A DNA stretch of 64,000 nucleotides from Adiantum capillus-veneris (GCA_014529385.2 CM043959.1:58940753-59004752), one strand, 5' to 3'. Shown: positions 44,701 to 57,361, counted from the stretch's first letter. Notes: generated by a model from the sequence alone, not told the origin. Program-made: numbers and translations.

Positions 44701-46060
44701 CCACAAATTTGACTACAAGTCCAAGTCTAGCAAGTGCGGATACAGACAAGAGATTCTTCTTGATCCCAGGTACATAAAGTGCATCAACAAGTGTGAAGAA
44801 ACTGCCATTAGCAGCAGTGAGCACAATCTTTCCAACTCCCTGAACTGGATAAGAGGCATTGTTGGCACAAGTGACTGAATTCCCGTGAGGGACAGACTCG
44901 ATAGAGGTAAACAATTCACGATGTGAGGTAATGTGCTTTGTAGCACCACTGTCGAAATACCACACATGTGAATCTGCAGCAACTGACAAGCATGCATCAT
45001 GGACAACATGATTGTAAGTGCACTCTGTGCTAAAATCCCATTCTACATCAACATCAGTAACACAGCCTCCTTTCACAGAAGACTCAACAATGGCTACATT
45101 TGTAGTGGAACCAGCATTTGCATTGGAACCACGCTCTTTCTTCTTAGCCTCTTTGGCCTTCAACTTAGGAAACGACTTGATCAAGTGATCATTGGCTTTA
45201 CAATAATGGCAACGCATCTTCTTTTTGCCCTTATCACCAGAATTGCCAGACGAAGTTTTGCCAGCAGAAGCATTAGGAACATAATTTTTGCCACTCGCAG
45301 CAGAACCATAAGAAGTGGTTGCATTGCTGTTACCACCCTTTCTTTGAGGAGCAATAAAAGCCTTTTCAACTGCACGCTGTCTAGTCCTGTTTTTTCTGGA
45401 CAGTGACTCTTGCAACAGCAATGTGCATAATGCATCAAACTTGACAACTTCTGGATTTCCTTGGGTCATCAGTCTCCAAGTACTAGTAAAAGTCTGGTAG
45501 GAATCTGGTAAGGCATCAAGAACAATCTGCACAAGGGAACTGTCTGAAATGACTTCACCTGCAGAAATAAGCTGCTCATTGATATCCTTGACACTAGCAA
45601 GGAAAGTGTCCATATCATCTTCCTCATGCATAATCTTTGACTCCAGGTCTTTACGCAGCAAAGCAATTTTAGCTTCATTGCGGCTTGCATAAAGACCTGC
45701 TAAAATATTCCAAGCTTGTTTTGCAGATTTTGCTGAACGGATGTGAGGAACAATGGTGCGCTTCACAGACAACGCAATCAATGCATGAGCCTGTGCATCC
45801 TTAACATCCCAACGAGCTTGTTTTGCCGTAGGCAAAACAACTCTAACAGCTGCAATCCTTGCAGCAAGACCTCCAACATCCGCAACATCGCCTACATTCT
45901 CAGAACCAGGACGTACATCAATGCCCTACACAATGTTCCAGACAGCCTTTGACACAAGAACTTGTTGCATCATATAAGCCCACATAGGGTAGTTGTCCCC
46001 ATCCAACCTGTCCTCAGCAACAAACATCTTGAACACATCTGTGTTGTTGTTGTCAGCCAT
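41774..46060 (-). pseudogene. C3 gag-pol polyprotein, two nonsense codons
   Basis: It starts at the ATG at 46060 (MADNNNTDVFKMF) and ends at 41774: 1429 codons in one frame, with TAG at 45926-45928 and TGA at 42227-42229. Domains in order: gag (KIALLRKDLESKIMHEED); knuckle CHYCKANDHLIKSF (last Cys is Phe); protease FDSGATKHI (intact DSGA) near 44950; integrase HHCC (HARFGH, CEGCILGK) and D-D-E (VHSDVCGP, RSDRVGQY, GVAERKN); RT with SDIVTAFLNG and YVDDFLIIG near 42720; RNase H with [15 protein letters not shown] and YTDSQSA. The TGA falls in the first RNase H motif. Confidence 0.93.
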
Positions 46061-46403
46061 GGTAAATGCTGCACCTGATGTGAAAACTGCCCGAAAATAG
46101 GAGAAACGGAGCGTTAACAACCTGTGCTATATAGCACAAACCGTAGAAGACTATAAGGCACCTGTTATGCTGAAAATGGCACTGATAAAAATTCTGCACA
46201 AAATGACGAAATAGCCTGTGCAGTACTGCCTGTAGTGGAAACGGAGGCCGAAATGATCCCAAATCAAAATTCTGAGCAGACCAAGCTCTTTGAGTCTTCC
46301 CAAAATTTATGTCGACCTGCGAACGCTCGCCAAAGCTCACTGAAATCGGAGAAAGTGAGCAGGCGTGTGCTGGATCGCGATTAAGCCCGGGAGGACGTGA
46401 CCT

Positions 46404-46415
46404 GCTGTGATACCA
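46404..46415 (-). promoter_or_regulatory. C3 primer-binding site
   Basis: The minus strand reads TGGTATCACAGC, 11 of 12 to the Met-type site, two bases inside the 5' LTR. The leader from here to the ATG is about 340 bp. Confidence 0.85.
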
Positions 46416-46417
46416 AT

Positions 46418-46644
46418 TGTTGGAATTAGGGTTGCAGAGAAACGCACACAGCTTGGAGAAGACGAAGGAAGCTCAAGGCACACAATAGAGAGTGTGTTAC
46501 TTAGTGTGCAATGGAAAGATAGATAGCCCTAGAGTGATGGGCGTATATATAATGCACGGGGGAAAAAACCTCCTAAAGAGGGAAAAAATGCCCCGGCGGT
46601 CCTAGTGTGTTCACACACATCACTACCACATGTATATGGTAACA
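46418..46644 (-). repeat. C3 5' LTR (227 bp)
   Basis: The promoter-like ATTATATATACG (minus strand, near 46543-46554) would serve the element. The LTR ends at the taggt duplication. Confidence 0.95.
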
Positions 46645-48660
46645 TAGGTCATATTATCTCTCAAGATGGTATTCATATGGATCCATCAAAGCTAGAGGTA
46701 ATAAAAGCATGGCCTAATCCAAGGAATCTACATGAACTAAGAAGCTTTATTGGTATGTGCGCATACTATAGACGCTTCATAGCAAAATTCGCTGAAGTAG
46801 CAGGACCACTACATGACTTAACTAAGAAGAAGCTTACTTCCCAAACCAGTCCTCATGCTTCTAGATCTCTCAAAGCCATTTGAGGTCCAATTTGATGCTT
46901 GTGGTGATTGCCTTGGAGCAGTTTTGCTTCAAGAAGGGCATGCCATAGCATATGAGAGCCAAAGGATCAATACAAATGAACGAATCTTGGGCATTTACGA
47001 GAAAGGGCTTTTAGCTGTTCTCTATGCCCTAGAATATGGAAGCACTACTTATTGGGGACTCCATTTATTCTACGAACTGACCACCAAAGTCTCAAGTATT
47101 TCAGGACGCAAACCAAGCTTTCCAACAAAGAGATGACATAAGCAAATTTTCTTTCTCAATTTAATTTTCTTATTGCTCACGTTGTTGGTAAGCACAATCA
47201 AGTGGATGATGCACTTTCACGATGACCAAAAGTATGCTACCGACCTTGACTTTAGAGACATAATGTTAGACCTTGCTTTGGGAAAGAAAGAGGAACCATT
47301 CACCTTGCAGGATGGGTACCTTCTCCACGGAAATAAGCTATGTGTTACCCATTCCCTTCGTGATAAAAGTTATATATGAATCCCATGATCCTCCCTATGT
47401 GGAGCATAGAGGTATTCAACCTACTCTTCAAGGAGTACAGACGTATTTCTATTGGCCTACCATGAAAGTGGACATACAAGAGTATGTTTCAAAATGTGTA
47501 GTATGTCAAAAGATCAAGTATGATAGAGGGAAGCAACCTAGATTACTCCACCATCGCCTATCCCAAATTCACCATGGGAGAGTATATCCATGGATTTCAT
47601 CTTTGGATTACCCAAGTCTATCCATGGGAATACGGGAATATGGACAATAGTCGGCAGGTTTAGCAAGCAAGCACACTTTATTCCTGTCAAAAAGACTATT
47701 AAGGCACACCAAATGGCAACTCTCTTCATATCACATATTTTCAAACACCATGGATTACCAGCATTCATCATGTCAGATAGAGATCCTAGAATGACCAATA
47801 ATTTTTGGAAAGGTCTCTTTGAAAATCTGAGAACAAGATTGAATTTCTCTTTGGCCTATCACCCACAAACGCGTGGCCAAAGTGAGATAGCCAATCTTAC
47901 GATACTCGATCTACTAAAGACTTATGTTACAGAAGTAGATCAATGCTCACAATGGAAAAAGTACTTACCTCTTGTAGAGTATGACTACAATAATACTGTA
48001 ATAACTTCTATGGGAAAGCACCTTTTGAGATCATAGAGGGAAGACCTAAAAGTCCCTTGCTACTTAAAGTACATGGGAAGATACTCGTTGCCGATGAGTA
48101 TAGCCGTGAACTACAAGAATATTTTCAAAAGATTAAGGAGGCTATATCCATCTCTCAATAAAGGCAAAAAGCTGCTATTGACAAGCACAGAAGGGCCTTA
48201 ACATTCAAAGAAAATGATTGGGTCTTACTTAAGTTCAATTAAGGCAAACGACGGGCAAAATCCTACTCGCCACCAAAAGTATTATGCTAAGCTAAGAGAA
48301 AGATACTATGGTCCTTTTCAAATCTTAAAGCCTATCAATGAGACGGATTACCAACTCAAGTTGCCCAACCATTGGCTCATACATAATGCTTTTAGTGTGA
48401 GCCTACTCAAGCCCTACAAAGGAGAGCCACTAAGTGAACCAATTATTGAAGACCCTCCCAAAGTTGAAGACGAAGAAGAGGTGCTACAACCCAAAGCTAT
48501 TCTTTGGCATGAAGACAAAGTACTACGACCTGGTAAGATAATCCGATGATATCTTATTAAGTTCAAAAATTATCCTTTTGAATATGCTAGATGTATGCAA
48601 GGAATACAGCTTAAGGATAGTATGAACCTTGTCAATGTTTGCAATGCTACATTAGAGTAA
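46645..48660 (+). pseudogene. A2 RT thumb, RNase H, integrase and chromodomain
   Basis: It resumes with GHIISQDG and RSFIGMCAYYRRFI, then RNase H (VQFDACGDCLGAVLLQ) and integrase. Integrase keeps SMDFIFGLP, MSDRDPRM and GQSEIANL, with TRGQSE where A1 has TDGQSE. GPF/Y (YYGPFQIL, about 48310) and a chromodomain (AILWHEDKVLR ... FKNYPFE) follow. Several frameshifts (near 46840, 47370, 48030) break it. Confidence 0.87.
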
Positions 48661-49015
48661 GCCAATGTACAAATTTGTTTTAAATGACCAATGTTTTTGT
48701 CTTATAATACTAGTTCTCTTTTTATTGTGCACAAATTTAAATAGTATGCATGCTTAGAATCATGTTTGTGTTGACGACGTCTCTCAAACACCAAGTAGAA
48801 TTTACCACTCTACTTGGGAACATGAAATGGACTAAAGAAGACATGCTTGTGGCAGCTATGTCTCCCAAGCACCAAATGAATTAGTCATCCATCTTAGAAA
48901 GATATTGTAGGGTAAAAAGGGATCCTCTACCTGCTAAGTAAGATTGACTAATGACTAAGGCTTTATCTCTTCTAACTCATAGTCAAGGATGAATATGATT
49001 TCATGAGAGGGGTAA
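48661..49015 (+). other. A2 3' UTR and polypurine tract
   Basis: This is non-coding and collinear with 16600-16900 of A1. The purine tract is catgagaggggtaa next to the LTR. Confidence 0.7.
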
Positions 49016-49979
49016 TGTGATAAAATCTAATATCTAACCAACCCAAATGATTTTCTCATATTAAACTGGTCATTTAATGTGGGAGAATAAATGGGAACAA
49101 GTGTTAAGATATAGACATGTGCTTATAGATCTATCTCAACAAGGGGTCAATGATAAAGGGGCCCAAATGACAGATGGTCTATCAAAGAGCAAGGCTAGCC
49201 AATGGAGCATAAAGACCTTAGGGTTATCTTCATTGAAGACCTTCGATAGTTAGGGTTAAAAGTCCTTTGACCTTAGATAAGCTAGGGTTGTGCTTGATGT
49301 GGGAACCCGGCCCAAGCTTAACCGGCCCAAGCTTAAGGTGCTTGAGGTGCTTGTCGTGCTTGATGACTAAGGTGCTTGAGGTGCTTGTCGTGCTTGATGG
49401 ATAAGGTTCTTGAGGTGCTTTTCGTGCTTGCTGATTAAGGTGCTTGAGGTGCTTGTTGTGTTTGTCGACTAGGAAGCTCGAGGTGCTTGTGGGAACACCA
49501 CCCAAGCTTGAGGTGCTTTGTCATGCTGGCTGACTAAGGTGCTTGAGATAAGGTGTGCCAAAAGTCAATATTCAATCCCTACAAGGAGGGAACAAGCCCT
49601 ACAAGATGGGGGATGAGAGAGAATACACACACACACACACACTCACAAGGCATGCTTGGTACAAAGAAAGCAAAAGGGACACTTGTCAAGTCCCTCCTCA
49701 TGTTGCCGTCATGGTGTGCATGAAGCCTAGTGGTTGGCTATCCAAGGGGTCCAACGATAATTTAGGAGATTGAATTAAATTTTTATACATTTATCAAGTC
49801 ATATCTCCCAGTGAGGGAAGGGGGACACTTGTCCCAAGGCTACCCTTTTTACTTGTTACCTCTTGCTTGTGGTTGGCTAGGCCGGAAGGGGTCCAACGAT
49901 CTTCAAGCATGAGCTACAAGGGAGGGCGGGGGTTGACCAAAGCAAGTAGGGGCGCCTGCTTAGGGGGTATACTCTCTCC

Positions 49980-50062
<83 letters not shown>
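49016..50062 (+). repeat. A2 3' LTR, first part
   Basis: It contains the long GGTGCTTGA-type minisatellite (about 49338-49555) and ends in (CT)n(CA)n (49975-50061), where A3 entered. Confidence 0.9.
50000..50061. repeat. (CA)n microsatellite, left half
   Basis: About 60 bases of CA follow a CT run. The other half, 55864-55940, lies on the far side of A3. Confidence 0.95.
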
Positions 50063-51750
50063 TGTCATAAAAACTAATATCTAACCAACCCAAATTATTT
50101 TCTCATATTAAACTTATCACTTAATGTGGGAGAATAAACGGGAACAAGGGTTAAGATATAGACATGTTCTTATAGATCTATCTCAACACGGGGCCAATGG
50201 TAAAGGAGCCCAAATGAGAGATGGTATATCAAAGAGCAAGGATAACCAATAGAGCATAAGACCTTAGGGTTAGCTTCATTGAAGACCTCCAATAATGTGT
50301 GTAAAAGTCCTTTGACCTTAGGTAAGCTAGGGCTAAGTTTGAGGCGCGGGAACCCGACCCAGCTCGAGGTGCTTGTCCTGCTTGTCATGCTTGATGACTA
50401 AGGTGCTTGAGGTGCTTTATGATTGAGGTGCTTGATATGATTGAGGTGCTTAATGATTGAGATGATTGAGGTGCTTGACATGCTTGAGATGTTAGGGTTG
50501 CACTTGAGGTGAGAACCCAGCCCAAGCTTAAAGTGCTTAAGGGCCAAGCTTGTGGTGGGAACTGGACCTATGCATGAGGGGTTGAGGTGTCAAAAGTCAA
50601 AGATTCAATCCCTACAAGGAGGGCGCGATCCCTACATGAGGGGGGATGAGAGAGAACACCCACACACTCACACAAGGCATGCATGGTACAAAGATAGCAA
50701 AAGGGACACTTGTCAAGTTCCTTCTCATGTTGCCCTCATTATGTGCCTAAAGCCTATTGGTTGGCCACCCAAGGGGTCCAATGATAATTTAGGAGATTTA
50801 ATTAATTGATTTTGCATTTATCAATTCCTCTCTCTCAAAGGGGAAAGGGGGACACTTGTCTCAAGGCTACCCTTGCTGCTTGTAATGCCTCCTACTTATG
50901 ATTGGCTAGGCCTGGAGGGGTCCAATGAGCTTCAAGAATGAGCTACAAGGGGGGGTCGACCCAAGAAATCTAGGGGGTTGCTTAGGGTATACTCACCCAC
51001 ACACACTCATAAACACTCTCATTGTGTGCTAGGCAAGGTGCAAGAGCTCCATCTCCTTCTCCAAGCTCCTTGAGAAGTTGAGAGCCTACACCAACACTCT
51101 TGGCTATGGAATGCAAATCCAACCAAGAGCTATGCTTCAATGCTTAAGCTTTCCATCTTCTCCATCTTCATTACTATGCTATTATGTATGCTAAGCAAGA
51201 AGAGTGATGATAAGTGAGGAATTATTTCTTTCTCCTATGGAATACTTCTTCTTCCTCTTCCCTACCCTCATTCCTTGCTAGCTCTCTTCACCTTCGAAGG
51301 TGTTTGAGGTCTTGGGATTGAGTCTTGGGATAGTTAATGCTTTCCACAAAGTGCATGTTATGCTTATTGCAAGAAGGCTAATGGTTTATTGCAAGTAGAT
51401 TAGTTACTTAATGCAAGTAGATTAATTGTATTGCAAGGTACATTAATTGTTGCTTTAGGCACAAGTTGATGCATAAAAGTATACATCTTCATGCACTCAA
51501 ATGATTTAGGGAACACAAAGACTAATGATGTTCACGAGTTCTTCACTGTTTTCAAGCTAAGATTGATTGTTGATATTATGCAAAAGCTTGGTGTATGAAG
51601 CTTCCATCTCCATACTGCCAAAGAGGTTTCAAGGAACACAAAGATTGTATTGTACTAAGTCTCTTAATGAGAGAATCTATAATACAAATGCCTTTTGGAG
51701 GGGGGACCGGCTCCACATAAATCCGGTCCTCAACTGTTGTCATATTCTCT

Positions 51751-51797
<47 letters not shown>

Positions 51798-51942
51798 CAA
51801 AGGTATTGCTCATGCCTAGTTAATTAAGTGTTATGATTAAGTTGCTACTACCAATTAAGTCCACCATCTATGGTCTCAAAGTTGCTCACTCTAAATCTCT
51901 TAATTCCGCTATTCTCTAAGTTCATAGGCCATTTCCATTACA
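50063..51942 (+). repeat. A3 5' LTR (1880 bp)
   Basis: It is a longer subfamily than A1/A2. It carries an extra roughly 250-bp block (about 51360-51600, with gcaagtagatta repeats) that recurs in its 3' LTR and not in A1 or A2. Confidence 0.92.
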
Positions 51943-51943
51943 T

Positions 51944-51955
51944 TGGTATCAAAGC
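51944..51955 (+). promoter_or_regulatory. A3 primer-binding site
   Basis: TGGTATCAAAGC, the same variant as A2. Confidence 0.85.
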
Positions 51956-52355
51956 ATTTGGTTTCTCTTTTCTTGCTTAAGAAGAGAGGTCCTTAAGTAG
52001 CCTATAAATGGTTGATGTTGTTAAATATATTGGGGTAAGTGGAACTGGGATCTATTATCGGTTTTGTTGAGCCCACTATGTGGGGGATGGTGCACACCTC
52101 GGGAGCTTTGGACTTAATAATGGAGTCTTTTTAGACTTGCCTATGGCTTTACCATTATTGAGCCATAAGAAGTCCGAAAGGAGCTAACCCTCGGCAACTC
52201 TGCTATGTTAGACCTACTCCTCTACTCTCTATAATTAACCACTTTGAGCCATGGGTGTAGATACTTAAGAGCCGATTTTCAAAGGCTAAGAGGAGTGGCC
52301 ACTAAGGTTTTTAATTGCCAAATCATACACTAAGTACATACATAAATTTGTTAAC

Positions 52356-53640
52356 ATGGCTGGCAATAATCAAGAGAGTACAACGAGCATTGATAACTTT
52401 GATTTTTCACATGAAGGTGCTAATGATGATGCTCCCATGTTTATCAAGTGTCTTGTTTCTAAGCTGCAATAAGCTATGGGAAACCCAGCCCTACAAGGTG
52501 AAGTTTTCCAACAACTTCATAGTTATGGGATTCTCCAAAATCCCCCAAAAGAGAGAGCACCTGAGAAGTCTCTTCAAGAGATTTCCAAGAGAGGGATCTC
52601 TACGGTGAGAGAAGAGGAGAACCCATATGAAGCGCTTAAATGATTACTAGCGGGATTACCTCCATCCAAGAAGAGAGGTGAAGTCTCTACTATAGAGCCT
52701 TCACCAAGATAAGGAGAAAGAAGTGAGTCTCCCAATAATTCTGAAGATGTGGCTCCAAGAAGCTCGCATCCTCAACGATCTCCAACTCCCCCCAAGAGAG
52801 AAAGATTGCCGGAAAGTCCTCCTCCTCGTTATCACAAAAAGGAAAATCACAAAACTAATGATCCTTGATCTACTAAAATCTTGTGATTCGAAGTAGATCA
52901 ATGCTCAAAATGGGAGAAGTAATTACCCTAACAACAGTATGTCTCCAATAACATGAACATACTTCTAAGGGGAAAGTACCTTTCGGGGCTAAAGACGGAA
53001 GATCCAAAAGTCCCTTGTAGCTTAAGGTACCTGGGAAGATCTTCATTGCAAAGGAGTATAGCCGAGATCAAAACGAAGATTAAACAGGCTATATCCATCT
53101 ATTAGCTAGGCAAAAAATGCTCCTGCCATTAGGCACAAAAGAGCCTTATCCTTTAAAGAAAAAGAAATTTTTTTTGGGTCTTACTAAACTTCCCCAAGGC
53201 TCATCTAAGGAAAATTATACACAAGAATCCTCCGGGCCATTAAAGGTATTATGCTAGGTGAGCACAAAGATACTATGGACCCTTCTAAAATTTCAAGCCC
53301 ATTCATTAGATGGATTATCAATTAAAGTTGCCCAACTACTGGCTCATATATATCATTTTTCATGAGATCCTATTCGAGCCTTATTAAGGAAGAGCCACCA
53401 ATAGAGGCTATAAATGAAGACCCACCAGAGATCGAGGATGAAGCAAACAAGCTCCAACCCATGTTCATCCTTCGACATGAGCACAAGGTATTAAGAAATG
53501 GTAAGACTACTGACAGTGTCTTATTTAAGTTAAGAATTATCCTTTCAAAGATGCTAAATGCATGCAAAGAATATAGCTTAAGGATAATATGAACCTTGTT
53601 AATGATGCTTACAATGACACAAAAGAGTAAGCAAATGTAA
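52356..53640 (+). pseudogene. A3 gag-integrase remnant
   Basis: The gag start is MAGNNQESTTSIDNF with a TAA near 52470. At about 52858 gag-like sequence (cacaaaactaatga) joins sequence equivalent to A1 position about 15565 (ttgatctactaaaa). The rest is a heavily mutated integrase tail with YYGPF, NYWLIY and a chromodomain-like end. It carries more stops than A1 or A2. Confidence 0.82.
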
Positions 53641-53995
53641 AAGAAATGCATTTTAAATGATCCATGTTTTCGTCTTATAAGACTCTCTTTTTATGTTTCG
53701 TGCACAAATTTTAAGAAGTATGCATACTTAGGATCATGTTTGTGGTGACTACGTCTCCCAAACACCAAGTAGAAATTGTCACTGTACTTTGGAAGTATGA
53801 TATGGACTAAAAAGAGCAGACATGCTTGCGGCAAACAATGTCTCTCAAGCACCAAGTGGATTAGTCATCCACTCTAGAATGATGTCGTAGGGTAAAAATG
53901 GATCCTCTACCCACTAAGACCAATGGACTAACGGGTGAGACTTTACCATCTCTACCTCATAGTCGAGGACGACTATGATTTCAAGAGAGAGGTAA

Positions 53996-55859
53996 TGTCA
54001 TAAAAACTAATATCTAACCAACCCAAATGATTTTCTCATATTAAACTGATCACTTAATGTGGGAGAATAAACGGGAACAAGGGTTAAGATATAGACATGT
54101 GCTTATAGATCTATCTCAACACGGGGCCAATGGTAAAGGAGCCCAAATGAGAGATGGTATATCAAAGAGAAAGGCTAACCAATGGAGCATAAGACCTTAG
54201 GGTTAGCTTCATTGAAGACCTCCAATAATGTGTGTAAAAGTCCTTTGACCTTAGGTAAGCTAGGGCTGAGCTTGGGGCGTTGGAACCCGACCCAGCTCGA
54301 GGTGCTTGTCCTGCTTGTCATGCTTGATGACTAAGGTGCTTGATCATTGAGATGCTTGAGATGCCTGAGGTGCTTAATGATTGAGATGCTTGAGGTGCTT
54401 GACATGCTTCAGATGTTAGGGTTGCACTTGAGGTGAGAAACCAGCCCAAGCTTAAAGTGCTTAAGGGCCAAGCTTGTGGTGGGAATTGGGCCTATGCATG
54501 AGGGGTTGAGGTGTCCAAAAGTCAAAGATTCAATCCCTACAAGGAGGGGGCAAGCCCTTCATGAGGGGGGATGAGAGAGAACACCCACACACTCACATAA
54601 GGCATGCATGGTACAAAGATAGCAAAAGGGACACTTGTAAAGTTCCTCCTCATGTTGCCCTCATGGTGTGCCTAAAGCCGATTGTGGTTGGACACCCAAG
54701 GGGTCCAATGATAATTTAGGGGATTTAATTAATTTATTTTGCATTTATCAAGTCCTCTCTCTCAAAGGGGAAAGGGGGACACTTGTCTCAAGGCTACCCT
54801 TGCTCCTTATAATGCCTCCTGCTTATGATTGGCTAGGCCTGGAGGGGTCCAATGAGCTTCAAGCATGAGCTACACGGGGGGGTCAACCCAAGCAAGCTAG
54901 GGGGTTGATTAGGGGGTATAATCACCCACACACACTCACAAACACTCTTATTGTGTGCTAGGCAAGGTGCAAGAGCTCCATCTCCTTCTCCAAGCTCCTT
55001 GAGAAGTTGAGAGCCTACACCAACTCTCTTGGCTATGGAATGCAAATCCAACCAAGAGCTATGCTTCAATGCTTAAGCTTTCCATCTTCTCCATCTTCAT
55101 TACTATGCTATTATGTATGCTAAGCAAGAAGAGTGATGATAAGTGAGGAATTATTTCTTTCTCTTATGGAATACTTCTTCTTCCTCTTCCCTACCCTCAT
55201 TCCTTGCTAGCTCTCTCCACCTTCGAAGGTGTTTGAGGTCTTGGGATTGAGGCTTGGGATAGTTAATGCTTTCCACAAAGTGCATGTTATGCTTATTGCA
55301 ATAAGGCTAATGGTTTATTGCAAGTAGATTAGTTACTTAATGCAAGTAGATGAATTGTATTGCAAGGTAGATTAATTGTTGCTTTAGGCACAAGTTGATG
55401 CATCAAAGTATACATCTTCATGCACTCAAATGATTTGGGGAACAAAAAGACTAATGATGTTCATGAGTTCTTGACTGTTTTCAAGCTAAGATTGATTGTG
55501 GATATTATGAAAAAGCTTGGTGTATGAAGCTTCCATCTCCATACTGCCAAAGAGGTTTCAAGGAACACAAAGATTGTATTGTACCAAGTCTCTCTTAATG
55601 AGAGAATCTATAATACAAATGCCTTTTGGAGGGGGGACCGGCTCCAGCTAAATCCGGTCCTCAAATGTTGTCATATTCTCTAAAATCTCAATCTCTCTCT
55701 CTCTCTCTCTCTCTCTCTTGCAAAGGTATTGCTCATGCCTAGTTAATTAAGTGTTAAGATTAAGTTGCTACTACCAATTAAGTCCACCATCTATGGTCTC
55801 AAAGTTGCTCACTCTAATTCTCTTAATTCCGCTATTCTCTAAGTTCATAGGCCATTTCC

Positions 55860-55865
<6 letters not shown>
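53996..55865 (+). repeat. A3 3' LTR (1870 bp)
   Basis: It aligns end to end with 50063-51942. Both begin TGTCATAAAAACTAATATC, distinct from A1/A2. Confidence 0.92.

Positions 55866-55940
<75 letters not shown>
55864..55940. repeat. (CA)n microsatellite, right half
   Basis: About 76 bases of CA run, then tcattgtgtgaagtg, which is A2 LTR sequence. Confidence 0.95.
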
Positions 55941-55942
<2 letters not shown>

Positions 55943-56258
55943 ATTGTGTGAAGTGAAAAGTGCAAGAGCTCGCTCTCCTTCTAGAGAGGTTGAGAGCCTA
56001 CACCAACACTCTTGGGAGTGGAAATCCAACCAAGAGCCATGCTTCAATGTTTAAGCTTTCCATCTTCTCCATCTTCATTACTATGGTATTATGTATGCTA
56101 GCAAGAAGAATGATGATTAGTGAGGAACTAATTCTTTCTCCAATGAAATGTGTCTTCTTCCTCTTCCCTACCCTTATCCCTAGTAGCTCTCTCCACCTTC
56201 GAACATGTTTGAGGTCTTGGGATAGTTAATTCTTCCCACAATTTTATGCTATGATCGT
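55866..56258 (+). repeat. A2 3' LTR, second part
   Basis: It is collinear with about 36860-37215 of the A2 5' LTR. It is cut at 56258 by copia D. Confidence 0.88.
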
Positions 56259-56623
56259 TGAAGGGGATCGGGGAGCACCACAGACGGAGAGTGAGAGAAA
56301 GAGAAGGAGACACGACACACAGATATGGGTGGGGAGACTCAAAGAGTGAGTAGCCCCCTATACACTTATGCTATGTATAAGGTATACAAGTCAGTGGGTG
56401 CCCAGACTCTGGGCGATCGGGCAAGGCACAGACGCCTATACCCCAACAACCTCCCACTTAAAGGCGATTGTGCCTTTAAGCAAGAGAACCTAGTGAGAGA
56501 AAACCGCTCTCAACCGATGCCCACTGGCTGGCTGTGATCGTGTGCATCCGGCTGTCCTGCTCCCGTGTAAGTCCATACACCACCAGACGTACCGCACACG
56601 TACTGCAAGTATGTACGCAATAC

Positions 56624-57115
56624 CTACATATCTCCCTCGTGCACTATGCCATCATCAGTCAACAAACAATTGACAACCCCGACTGCAAATTCTCCCACTG
56701 CAGCTGCGATATCCGGTCTCAAGATCAACATCTCATACATGAGACCACCGAATGCCGATGCAATGCTAGCGGGCCCTGCTAGCTCTACGGAGCATGCATC
56801 AACATATATATCCATGGCAATAGGCATCTCTGATTGAGAAGGCGTGTCAGCCACATGCATCTCCTGACTGTCTGCAAAAGACACACCAACCTGTCGTGCA
56901 ACCTCAGAGCAAACCAACTGCTCTAGGTGTCTGCTGGAAGACATATCTTGCACAACTATATCCCCATGCTCACTGTCGAGCATAGAAAGGAATGACTTCA
57001 TAATCGCTGACATCTCAGCCTCCTCTGCAATCATCCACTGCAAACATGACCACTCAATCTGTTGTGACTCACTAGAGCTCTCATGCTCTAACTCCATATG
57101 CATAGACTCTTGCAC
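56624..57115 (-). pseudogene. D acidic linker plus RT C-terminal remnant
   Basis: This 163-codon ORF begins with a Glu/Ser/Met-rich stretch and ends with GGLMYEMLILRPDIAAAVG, which corresponds to the conserved GSLMY...RPDI-AVG segment of copia RT. The catalytic YVDD region is absent. Confidence 0.75.
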
Positions 57116-57361
57116 AACGTCCTCCTGTTGTGACTCACTAGAGCAAGACCGCTCTACCTATCTATCCTGCATAGAAGTATCTCGCACAACTGACTCTCTG
57201 CTTTGCTCAGTCACTAGCAAAGCATGCATGTCTGACTCTATCACCTCTCTGTGTGACTGCTCAAGTCGTGCCCCAACTGTGTGCACAACGAGCTCACTAC
57301 TCTGCACTCCATGCAAAGTACCCTGCAACCCATGAGCAGAAGAGACTCGCCTGCTCTCTTG

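Larger units (their letters stand above)
41241..46644 (-). mobile_element. Ty1/copia element C3, nearly intact, with a doubled 3' LTR
   Basis: The LTRs are 227-228 bp (TGTTACC...CCAACA on the element strand). The 5' LTR is 46418-46644. At the 3' end two LTRs lie in tandem (41472-41698 and 41241-41468) with only aat between them. The flanking duplication taggt (41236-41240, 46645-46649) is perfect. The three LTRs differ by only a few bases, so insertion is recent. The single gag-pol frame is interrupted by two nonsense codons only. Confidence 0.95.
50063..55865 (+). mobile_element. chromovirus A3, deletion derivative (5.8 kb)
   Basis: The LTRs (50063-51942 and 53996-55865) are about 1.87 kb and very similar to each other. 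The internal region is only about 2.05 kb and jumps from gag (near 52855) straight to the integrase C-terminal part. Protease, RT, RNase H and the integrase core are gone. It lies in the CA microsatellite of the A2 3' LTR, so the target duplication (cacat/cacac) is ambiguous. Confidence 0.92.

Noticed and set aside
49867-50070. Ser/Leu- and Thr/His-rich ORFs at 49867-50070 and 55751-56047
   Set aside because: They are translations of CT and CA microsatellites.
9740-55865. Satellite array from the recurring 1.6-1.9-kb blocks
   Set aside because: They are paired LTRs with primer sites, polypurine tracts and pol genes between them, not tandem satellite units.
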